A stretch of DNA of 25,780 nucleotides from Bacteroidales bacterium (lineage in GTDB: Bacteria > Bacteroidota > Bacteroidia > Bacteroidales > F082): NCBI GenBank assembly GCA_029933565.1, contig JAOZNY010000013.1, positions 1 to 25,780 on the forward strand, in the 5' to 3' direction. How positions within the stretch are numbered: the first letter of the stretch is position 1; each line of letters opens with the position of its first letter. Both the position numbers and the translations under genes were made by a program. The notes beneath the pieces are model-generated. The model was not told where the DNA came from. It was given only the letters and a program-made list of their open reading frames with translations, and searched no databases. This document shows, one piece after another, positions 14,827 to 21,961 of this stretch.

Positions 14827-15528
14827 ATGAACGCCATTGTGGACAGAATTAAAACGAGTTGTACTGTGCCAAACCCAAATAGGGATTACTTTGGTTTGCT
14901 AACTGAGGAACAGCAGAAAATAGTAAACGAAAATAAAGTTATTATTGAATATAAGAAAGGTGAAATAATTGCCAAGCAAGGAAGTTTTACTACCCATATT
15001 TTAAACATAAAAAGTGGTTTGGTAAAGGTTTATTTTGAAGATAACCACAAAAGCCTTATTTTAAGAATAGTTGCACCCGGAAGCCTTATCGGACTTACTT
15101 CATTACCCTTAAACCAAAATGTATTTCAATATACCGCCTCTGCTTATGTTGAAACAACTGCCGAACTTATCGACATTAATATTATCAGAAAACTTATACT
15201 CGACAATAGCCGGTTTGCCTCTGCAATAATTGACTTTTTAAGTGAAGTATCAGTTCAAAAAAACAACCGCTTTTTTTGCCTAACTCATCGTCAGTCCTAT
15301 GGAAAACTAGCCGATATTTTGCTTTGTTTGGCAGGAAATATTTTTAAAACCGATACTTTTGACCTCGCCCTTAGCCGAAAAGAACTTGCCGAACTTTCGG
15401 GTATGTCCACTGAAAGCGTTATCCGTACCCTTAAAGGCTTTCAGGAAGATGGACTGATTTCAATTCAAGGTAAATCTTTTAAAGTGATTGACCCGGATGG
15501 TCTTTTGAAAATATGTCAACTGGGCTAA
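14827..15528 (+). CDS. Crp/Fnr-family transcriptional regulator
   Basis: The protein has 233 residues. Residues 25-140 are a cyclic-nucleotide-binding-like effector domain (YKKGEIIAKQG, IKSGLVKVYF, PGSLIGLTSL), then a dimerisation helix, then a winged helix-turn-helix at about 180-215 (LSRKELAELSGMSTESVIRTLKGFQEDGLI). Only one cysteine (C12) lies in the N-terminal region, so an oxygen-sensing [4Fe-4S] cluster like that of E. coli Fnr is not supported. The arginine and glutamate residues of a cAMP pocket are not evident either. The gene is divergent from the octaheme cytochrome operon, across an interval with two Fnr-like boxes, so local control of that operon and of the Rieske-cytochrome b genes downstream is likely. 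The signal sensed is unknown. Confidence 0.9.
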   Translation: MNAIVDRIKTSCTVPNPNRDYFGLLTEEQQKIVNENKVIIEYKKGEIIAKQGSFTTHILNIKSGLVKVYFEDNHKSLILRIVAPGSLIGLTSLPLNQNVFQYTASAYVETTAELIDINIIRKLILDNSRFASAIIDFLSEVSVQKNNRFFCLTHRQSYGKLADILLCLAGNIFKTDTFDLALSRKELAELSGMSTESVIRTLKGFQEDGLISIQGKSFKVIDPDGLLKICQLG

Positions 15529-15607
15529 ACATTAGTATTCATTTCAATATTATTTTTTCTCCTATTCTTTTATTCCATTTTGTATTTTAGCCATTCACTA
15601 ATTGTTA

Positions 15608-16006
15608 ATGGAAAAGCCAAAACATAACCGCCGTTATTTTTTAAAGTCAGTTTTTGCTGCGCTTGGAATTGGTTTTGTAGTTTCGTGGGACAAAATGATT
15701 ATTACCCATAAAAAAATCAAAGAACAGAAGTTTTTCCAAATGTCATTTAACACGAATAGAGAAATTACGTTTCATAATAATTTTGTTGTTATAAATAAGG
15801 AGGATAAAACAAAAGTGTTCTCTTCGCGATGTACGCATTTGGGTTGTAAAATTGATAAAAGTAAAAATGACCAGTTGCTTTGCCCCTGCCATGGCTCTAC
15901 TTTCGACTTAAACGGAAATGCAACTAAGGGTCCAGCGGTTGAGCCATTAAAAGAGTTGGATTTTGAAATTGATGAACTAAAAAGGCAGATAATTGTAAAA
16001 GTTTAA
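15608..16006 (+). CDS. Rieske [2Fe-2S] protein
   Basis: The protein has 132 residues from ATG 15608; an in-frame TTG two codons earlier is less likely. The N-terminus MEKPKHNRRYFLKSVFAALG is a Tat-like signal anchor. The cluster motif is complete: C75-T-H77-L-G-C80 and C92-P-C94-H95-G-S, with C75, H77, C92 and H95 as ligands and C80-C94 as the disulfide. The domain is near the minimum size, as in simple bc-type Rieske subunits. It precedes a cytochrome b-multihaem fusion gene, and the two would form a quinol-oxidising complex. The 188-base gap between them holds GC-rich hairpins and tandem repeats. Confidence 0.92.
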   Translation: MEKPKHNRRYFLKSVFAALGIGFVVSWDKMIITHKKIKEQKFFQMSFNTNREITFHNNFVVINKEDKTKVFSSRCTHLGCKIDKSKNDQLLCPCHGSTFDLNGNATKGPAVEPLKELDFEIDELKRQIIVKV

Positions 16007-16034
16007 AAAAAGATGGGAAATTTTGCGCATGAGT

Positions 16035-16058
16035 TTCCACGGGTTAAAACCCGTGGAA
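16035..16058. repeat. Palindromic repeat (REP-like)
   Basis: An 11-bp perfect stem (TTCCACGGGTT with its complement) with a 2-base centre. It shares the GGGTT-AACCC core with the hairpin at 16087-16106. It lies in the gap between the Rieske and cytochrome b genes. Confidence 0.65.
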
Positions 16059-16086
16059 CCAAAACTGCATAAAAATATTTAAAAAT

Positions 16087-16106
16087 CCCCGGGTTGAAAC
16101 CCGGGG
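16087..16106. repeat. Palindromic repeat (REP-like)
   Basis: A 9-bp perfect stem (CCCCGGGTT with its complement) with a 2-base centre. Its right arm runs into the 19-bp tandem repeats, suggesting the array grew from one arm of the hairpin. Confidence 0.65.
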
Positions 16107-16152
16107 CAACTCATGAAACCCGGGGCAACATATGAAACCCAGGGCAATTCAG
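16096..16152. repeat. Three tandem 19-bp direct repeats
   Basis: Units at 16096-16114, 16115-16133 and 16134-16152 start GAAACCCGGGGCAA or a close variant and diverge slightly toward the end (ACTCAT, CATAT, TTCAG). They are contiguous without spacers, so this is not CRISPR. Confidence 0.75.
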
Positions 16153-16194
16153 AAAACCTGCAAGAATTCAAAAACCAAGCAGGTATAAAATAAT

Positions 16195-18909
16195 TTGAAA
16201 TTGAAAAAGTTAAAAAACATACTTGCTAAAACAACCTACGGGCAAATATCACTGGCTTCACTGGCAATTAGCATTGTTTCGGGTATATTTCTTGCTATTC
16301 CTTTCGATATTGAAAATCCATTTCTTTCAATTAGCAGCATGATGGTTCTCAACCCTGCCGCCTCATTTATTAGAAACCTACACTTCTGGAGTTCGCAGTT
16401 TTTCTTAGTTTTTAGTCTGATACATATTTGGGATCATTTTAATAAATCTGATGAAATTAAAATAAAAAAGGGTGTTTGGCTTCGCTTAAGCCTTGGGGTT
16501 TTAATAATCTTTTTGGCAATGCTAACAGGCTTCCTTTTAAAGGGAGATGCCGATAGCAAACAGGCCTGGCGAATTTTAGACAGTCTGATTACAAGCATTC
16601 CCCTTGTTGGAAACGCTTTGAGTTATTCACTCCTTGGCAGTGAAGGTAGTTTACAACTAATTTACATTCATCACATTGCCACCTTTACAATTTTTATTGC
16701 AATAATTACTTTTGAACATTCGCGTAAAATATGGCCAAAAGCCAACACCTTTATTATAGTAGTTCTTATTACTTCTGTTTTTGCTTTTTTATTTACAGCA
16801 CCACTTCACGACAGCCTTAATGCTACTGTAAAAGGCCCTTGGTACTTTGTCGGCTTTCAGGAAATATTACACTGGCTAAGCAATCCTGAATGGTCGCTTA
16901 TAATAATAGGTGTGTTTATTGTACTTATTTTTATTATTCCCTTTGGCAGAAAAAATATCTCATTTTTAAGCAAAAGAACTTTATTGATTTTCACAGTATT
17001 TTACATTTTACTTACAATTAGTGGAATGTTTTTTAGGGGAGAAAACTGGAAATGGATTTGGCCCTGGGAAAAAGATTATTCTTATTCCGTTTTACATTCT
17101 TTTAAAACATCCACAGTTAATTTAAGTACTAATTTTTCACAAGAACAACTTTCGACAAGCACTGTTATAAACGGCGGTAAAGAAAGTTGCATGGTTTGCC
17201 ACGACGAAGTTATGGGGTTTACAGCCTCGCACAACCCTGAAGCAATTGGCTGCTTTTCGTGTCATGGAGGAAATCCCTTTGATGGTGATAAAGATGGTGC
17301 CCATGCAAAAATGATTCTTATTCCTGGCAATTTTACTGATGCCGACAGAAGTTGTGGAACAACTAACTGCCATCCAGAAATTACAGAACGAAAAAATAGC
17401 AACTTAATGGAAAACCTCAGCGGGATGATTAGTGTTGACCGCTTTGTTTTCAACGAGCAAAACAATCCTGATTTGCTTACAGATGTACACCATTTAGGCA
17501 ACTCTGCTGCCGATGTGCATTTAAAAAACATGTGTGTTATTTGTCATCTTGGTAACCCAAAAACTGAGACTGGTCCTATAACTGAAGAAAGCCGTGGAGG
17601 CGGTTGTCTGGCATGCCATATTAACTACGACGAATTTTCGGCTACCGCAAATATCTCGCACAAACTAAACTCCAGCGATTCTACCTATCTCAATCACCAC
17701 CCATCAATCAGCATGCAAGTTAGCAACCAGCATTGTTTTGGTTGCCACAGTCGTTCTGGACGGATTTCAACAAACTATGAAGGCTGGCACGAGACTACAT
17801 TGAAGCCAGAAGAAATGCCAGTTGACAATAACCACCGATTAGTTGAAAAATCAAGGGTTTTTACTTTTATTGAAGAAGACATCCATCACAAATTGGGCAT
17901 TAACTGCATCGACTGCCATAACTCATTTGAACTGATGGGCGATGGTAATTTTTATGCCCATCAGGAAAACCAAACTACAATTACTTGCGAAGACTGCCAC
18001 TTTAATGGAGAACCAAATCTAATAAATGCAAAAAACCTCGACAGCGAATCGGCAGTAATCGCCTCTATGCGCTTTGGAAATATTACTAATAAAAAGTTTC
18101 TGGCTACAGCCAATAGAAATATTCCATTAATAAATACTTATTTCCAAAACGATACCGCATTTTTTCTTACTAAAAATCAAGGAAAAGAATTTATTCTCAG
18201 CAAACCCGGCGAAACCTGTACCAAGGGCAATGTTCACGACAATGTAAGTTGCTCAGCATGCCATTCTTCTTGGGCTCCAAGTTGCATTGGTTGCCACAAC
18301 GAATACGACCCAAACGAATCTGGCTACGACATGCAAAAAAATCTTGAAAAACAAGGTAGTTGGGTGGAGTTCGTTGGAGAATACAACGCCCATGCACCAG
18401 CATTGGGAATTAGGGAAAGCAATGGACAACAAGAGGTTATTCCGGTTGTTCCGGGTATGGTTTTAACCATCGATATTGATAGTTTTAATAAACAACTACA
18501 CGACTCACTAATTTTTCAACGACTGTTTGCTCCTTCTTCGCCACACACAACTTCAAGCGTAGGTAGAGATTGTAAGTCGTGCCATTTTAATTCGATTGCA
18601 CTTGGCTATGGCGATGGAAAGTTTATTTTAAAAGAAGGAACACTTAATTTTAACTCAAAATATCAGAACAACCCTAACGATGGTTTGCCGGAAGATGCCT
18701 GGATTAATTTTTTGGGAGAACCAAAGTCTGAAAAATTTGCCACACGCAGCAATCTTAATCCATTTAGTATTGAGCAGCAAAAGAAAATACTTAGAGTTGG
18801 TGTTTGCCTTAACTGCCATGCTGATAATTCAGAAGTTATGCAAAATAGCCTGATCAATTTTGAAGAAGTCCTGAAAAATAAAAGTGAAAAATGTGTAGTA
18901 ATATTTTAA
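16195..18909 (+). CDS. Cytochrome b/b6 fused to a twelve-haem c-type cytochrome
   Basis: The 904-residue frame begins at a TTG, since an in-frame stop lies at 16186 and the first internal ATG would delete the first helix. Residues 15-190 are cytochrome b-like with haem ligand pairs H63/H77 (13 residues between) and H160/H175 (14 between, as in b6). Residues 190-290 resemble subunit IV, but the quinol-site PEWY motif reads GPWY (214-217), lacking the glutamate. From 332 to 875 there are twelve haem-binding sites: eleven CxxCH and one CX4CH (C387-H393). The multihaem part would lie in the periplasm and replace cytochrome c1. With the upstream Rieske protein this suggests a quinol-oxidising complex that passes electrons to periplasmic multihaem cytochromes. 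Direction and partners are inference. Confidence 0.9.
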   Translation: MKLKKLKNILAKTTYGQISLASLAISIVSGIFLAIPFDIENPFLSISSMMVLNPAASFIRNLHFWSSQFFLVFSLIHIWDHFNKSDEIKIKKGVWLRLSLGVLIIFLAMLTGFLLKGDADSKQAWRILDSLITSIPLVGNALSYSLLGSEGSLQLIYIHHIATFTIFIAIITFEHSRKIWPKANTFIIVVLITSVFAFLFTAPLHDSLNATVKGPWYFVGFQEILHWLSNPEWSLIIIGVFIVLIFIIPFGRKNISFLSKRTLLIFTVFYILLTISGMFFRGENWKWIWPWEKDYSYSVLHSFKTSTVNLSTNFSQEQLSTSTVINGGKESCMVCHDEVMGFTASHNPEAIGCFSCHGGNPFDGDKDGAHAKMILIPGNFTDADRSCGTTNCHPEITERKNSNLMENLSGMISVDRFVFNEQNNPDLLTDVHHLGNSAADVHLKNMCVICHLGNPKTETGPITEESRGGGCLACHINYDEFSATANISHKLNSSDSTYLNHHPSISMQVSNQHCFGCHSRSGRISTNYEGWHETTLKPEEMPVDNNHRLVEKSRVFTFIEEDIHHKLGINCIDCHNSFELMGDGNFYAHQENQTTITCEDCHFNGEPNLINAKNLDSESAVIASMRFGNITNKKFLATANRNIPLINTYFQNDTAFFLTKNQGKEFILSKPGETCTKGNVHDNVSCSACHSSWAPSCIGCHNEYDPNESGYDMQKNLEKQGSWVEFVGEYNAHAPALGIRESNGQQEVIPVVPGMVLTIDIDSFNKQLHDSLIFQRLFAPSSPHTTSSVGRDCKSCHFNSIALGYGDGKFILKEGTLNFNSKYQNNPNDGLPEDAWINFLGEPKSEKFATRSNLNPFSIEQQKKILRVGVCLNCHADNSEVMQNSLINFEEVLKNKSEKCVVIF

Positions 18910-18943
18910 TTGATTTGTCAAAAGTTAAAACTAACTAGGATAA

Positions 18944-19030
18944 AAAACTGAAAAATGATTGTAATTACTTATAACACACCCCTTATTCCCCTCTCAAGAT
19001 GGGAAAAATAGGTAATCATTTTTCAGTTTT
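18944..19030. repeat. MITE-like inverted-repeat element, copy A
   Basis: Terminal arms at 18944-18960 and 19014-19030 are 17-bp perfect inverted repeats. Inside lies a 30-base core (18974-19003) that is identical, in reverse orientation, to 20995-21024. It lies between two convergent genes. The folded arms are followed by T runs on both strands, so it may also terminate both transcripts. Confidence 0.75.
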
Positions 19031-19047
19031 ATTAAAATACAAATCAA

Positions 19048-20253
19048 CTAAAAAGTCTTACCAGTTTTAAAAACTTCCAGCCATCTATCAGCCATAATTA
19101 GTGGTCTTAACAACGATTTTGTGGGATTTTTGATTATTTCTTTTGAGCCTGGTAGCATCGAAATCATTATTGGCAAAGCTCCAAAGGCAAGGCCCATTGC
19201 CTGATAAAATCTTCCAAATCCAACATTGTAAAGGAAGTTTTTAACCCTTTCGTTTCGTAACTCAACACTTAAAGCAGAAAATGCCACAACAATAAATAAT
19301 GCCCTAATCATCATTTCAACGCCAACAAGAAAGCCTTCATAATTCAATCCAAACTTGGTACTTTCATCGGTTTTCCAGAAAAGTGCAGAAAGCAAAACTA
19401 TAAAAACCAATTGCGACCAGAATATTGGTTTCTTTAACCGCCTTAGTGAAAAAGCGTATTTATATCCAAAAATTAAAATATAAGGAATAACATAGTAGAG
19501 CCCTATTGTAACACCATGAAAATTAAATAAATACAGACCTAAGGGAATTGAAATAATATGAATTGCTAAAAGGTAAATATTCGTTTTCTGGTCTTTTTTA
19601 ATCTCAAAGAAATCCCTCTTTGAAGCAGGCTCTGCTTTCCAGTCATCATCAGTTTGCTGACTTCTCAGCTTTATGGATTTCTTTCCGATTTGCCACCCAA
19701 TTATTGCAGCCAAAAAACCAAAGGCAAAATAAAAAAGTAACAAAGCCAAAAGAATATCCATCACCTTTGCCTCAATCAGCCCAAATTGTTTTAATGCAAA
19801 GTTTACCACATTAACATAAACTTTTATCAAATCGAATCCATAAAATATTAAAAGACTTATAACCTTATGAAACAATGCACTCGACAAACTAAGGGCACCG
19901 GCAAACATTAAGGAAGGTAAATTATTTCCGAAAATTAATATTACCAATTCCAACAAAACTGCCTCAAGCATTATACCCGTCATTGGTCCGAAAATAATAA
20001 CACTGGGCGAAACCGATTTCATTATTGCTGTAATAAATCCCGCCCTGATTATCAATCCTTTATGTGGCCAAATCTGGTAAAAACCTATTAATAATATTGT
20101 TCCGGCAAAAGCCAATGTAGTACCTGCAAACGGCAAACGGGTGTTATGTAAAAAACTACCAATAATTATTTCCATCGATGCCCACAAACCACCAACAACT
20201 GCAGCTTTTAGCCATAAGTCTTCATTGCTTATTTTTTCTTTTCTGCTTAGCAT
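19048..20253 (-). CDS. Polytopic membrane permease, possibly an ECF-type fused S and T component
   Basis: The protein has 401 residues with roughly ten transmembrane helices in two halves separated by a charged loop (about 190-225). The first half (AVVGGLWASMEIIIGSFLHNTRLPFAGTTLAF) resembles the substrate-binding S components of energy-coupling-factor transporters. The second ends with a charged ELRNERVKNFLYNVGFGRFYQAMGLAFGALP segment recalling coupling helices of T components. No ATPase gene is adjacent. Its start overlaps the end of mobA by 7 bases, so the two are coupled, and a role in molybdenum or cofactor supply is possible. The family assignment is tentative. Confidence 0.6.
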   Translation of the reverse strand: MLSRKEKISNEDLWLKAAVVGGLWASMEIIIGSFLHNTRLPFAGTTLAFAGTILLIGFYQIWPHKGLIIRAGFITAIMKSVSPSVIIFGPMTGIMLEAVLLELVILIFGNNLPSLMFAGALSLSSALFHKVISLLIFYGFDLIKVYVNVVNFALKQFGLIEAKVMDILLALLLFYFAFGFLAAIIGWQIGKKSIKLRSQQTDDDWKAEPASKRDFFEIKKDQKTNIYLLAIHIISIPLGLYLFNFHGVTIGLYYVIPYILIFGYKYAFSLRRLKKPIFWSQLVFIVLLSALFWKTDESTKFGLNYEGFLVGVEMMIRALFIVVAFSALSVELRNERVKNFLYNVGFGRFYQAMGLAFGALPIMISMLPGSKEIIKNPTKSLLRPLIMADRWLEVFKTGKTF

Positions 20254-20831
20254 TTCAATAAATCTTCGGGGGTGTTTAGGTTATTGAAAAGCTTTGGATT
20301 GAAAAAGTCCAAACTACTATCTATTTTAAGGGTTTTCAAATCAACAGATTTTATCAATTTCAATAATTTATAATCCTTGTTTTTAATGCACTTTTCAAAT
20401 ACAGGAATTAAATCCTTGCTATAATAAGCACAAAGAGGCTCGATAAAATTTGGCTGATGCAAAGGGGCAACAACTTTATTTTCAGAATCGATATTTTCTA
20501 TAATGTGTTTTATCAATTCCTCTGTAATAAAAGGAGTATCGCAAGAAAGAATAATATTATGTCTGGTTTTTGATTTTTTCAAACAGGTGAACATCCCTCC
20601 CAGAGGACCAATGGAACTAATTTCATCGGGTATTACTTCATAAGAATACTTATTATAAGCATCAATATTATTTGCACTCAGTAATATTTCTCCACAAAAA
20701 GGTTTAAGAGCCTCAATGGCATATTCTACAAGTGGTTTATTTTTAAAACTACAAGTTCCCTTGTCCTTACCCATACGGCTGCTTTTGCCTCCGGCAAGCA
20801 CTATTCCTGTTATTTCATGTGGTTTTAACAT
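20247..20831 (-). CDS. mobA: Molybdenum cofactor guanylyltransferase MobA
   Basis: The protein has 194 residues from ATG 20831. An upstream in-frame ATG (20894) adds 21 residues with no counterpart in the family. The nucleotide-binding loop LAGGKSSRMGKDKG (12-25), GPLGG (75-79) and SCDTPF (96-101) are hallmarks of MobA, which transfers GMP to molybdopterin to make the guanine dinucleotide cofactor. This cofactor is required by DMSO-reductase-family enzymes such as the psrA-like subunit at 5227-7476. It acts in the cytoplasm and overlaps the permease gene by 7 bases. Confidence 0.88.
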   Translation of the reverse strand: MLKPHEITGIVLAGGKSSRMGKDKGTCSFKNKPLVEYAIEALKPFCGEILLSANNIDAYNKYSYEVIPDEISSIGPLGGMFTCLKKSKTRHNIILSCDTPFITEELIKHIIENIDSENKVVAPLHQPNFIEPLCAYYSKDLIPVFEKCIKNKDYKLLKLIKSVDLKTLKIDSSLDFFNPKLFNNLNTPEDLLKC

Positions 20832-20965
20832 TGCTGGCAAATGTAATAATTTAAGGTATTTAACACTCAGCAGAAAAATATTATCCGTATGCAATAAGTC
20901 ATAGAGTTTATAAGGATAGAACCAACTTTTTATTGTAGTTGTTAGAAGTTGAATATATTGTAGTT

Positions 20966-21055
20966 AAAAATTGAAAAATTGATTTCCGATAACTCCCATC
21001 TTGAGAGGGGAATAAGGGGTGTGTCATTAATAATTTAATCATTTTTTCAATTTTT
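20966..21055. repeat. MITE-like inverted-repeat element, copy B
   Basis: Arms at 20966-20984 and 21037-21055 pair at 18 of 19 positions and resemble those of copy A. The 30-base core at 20995-21024 is the exact reverse complement of the core at 18974-19003. With copy A it brackets the mobA-permease pair. Confidence 0.75.
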
Positions 21056-21147
21056 TTAACTAATTTCCTTTAACTTTTAACAACTTTACTGTGAATTATC
21101 TAGGTCTAACAGGAATTAACTAATTTTGGTCAACAAAAAGAACAATA

Positions 21148-21876
21148 ATGAATATTAAAAACCACATTCCAAATTTGCTGACACTTTGCAATATGCTTGC
21201 GGGTATATTGTCTATTTACATTGGCATGCAGGGCGATCTTGTACTTGCGTCCTATCTAATTTTAATTGGGGCAATATTTGACTTTTCCGATGGTTTTGCA
21301 GCACGTTTGCTAAACGCTTATTCTGAAATGGGCAAACAACTCGACTCACTTGCCGACCTTATTACTTTTGGGGTAGCTCCGGGTTTTATTGTTTTTAGTT
21401 TAATTAGCCAAAGCATTGAAACAAATAGTCTAGAATTTGCTTACATACTTCCCTTCCTCGCTTTTATGATTCCGCTTTTTGGAGCCCTCCGCCTGGCAAA
21501 ATTTAATATCGACGAAAACCAGCAAACATCATTTCTTGGAATGCCAACACCGGCAGTTGCAATTCTTATTGCTTCTTTCCCTTTAATCAAGGATTATCTT
21601 TATCAGGATCAAGGGTTTGTTTATTCAATAATCACCAACACCTATTTTCTGCTGGGAGTAGCAATAGCCACATCTTTGCTAATGGTTATTCCACTGCCAA
21701 TGTTTGCTTTTAAGTTTAAAACTTATGCAGTGGCAGAAAACAAACTGAAATATTCATTTTTGTTGGTGAGTTTGGTATTACTGCTTTGGTTACAATTTGT
21801 GGCAATACCAATTATTATTGCACTTTATATTCTTCTTTCGATAATAGTTTATTTAAAAGATTTGCAAAGCAAATGA
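21148..21876 (+). CDS. pssA: CDP-diacylglycerol-serine O-phosphatidyltransferase
   Basis: The protein has 242 residues with about seven or eight membrane helices. The CDP-alcohol phosphatidyltransferase motif DGxxARx8Gx3Dx3D is complete (D48, G49, A52, R53, G62, D66, D70). The N-terminal PNLLTLCNMLAG is typical of PssA. It makes phosphatidylserine, the precursor of phosphatidylethanolamine, from CDP-diacylglycerol and serine in the inner membrane. It is a housekeeping gene standing alone between a repeat and the restriction gene. Other CDP-alcohol transferases share the motif, but the N-terminus favours PssA. Confidence 0.9.
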   Translation: MNIKNHIPNLLTLCNMLAGILSIYIGMQGDLVLASYLILIGAIFDFSDGFAARLLNAYSEMGKQLDSLADLITFGVAPGFIVFSLISQSIETNSLEFAYILPFLAFMIPLFGALRLAKFNIDENQQTSFLGMPTPAVAILIASFPLIKDYLYQDQGFVYSIITNTYFLLGVAIATSLLMVIPLPMFAFKFKTYAVAENKLKYSFLLVSLVLLLWLQFVAIPIIIALYILLSIIVYLKDLQSK

Positions 21877-21961
21877 GGCTTTATATAAGAAAAAATAAGG
21901 CCTGTCAACGCATTGCATATTTGTTTTCTTGCCATAAGCAAACTGGATAATAACCTGAATT

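Noticed and set aside
14827..15528. Oxygen-sensing Fnr with an iron-sulfur cluster
   Set aside because: Only one cysteine lies in the N-terminal region; the four-cysteine set is missing.
16096..16152. Possible CRISPR array
   Set aside because: The 19-bp units abut directly without spacers, there are only three, and no cas gene is present.
20832..20894. N-terminal extension of MobA from the upstream ATG
   Set aside because: The 21 extra residues have no match to the family, whose proteins begin just before the LAGGKSSRMG loop.
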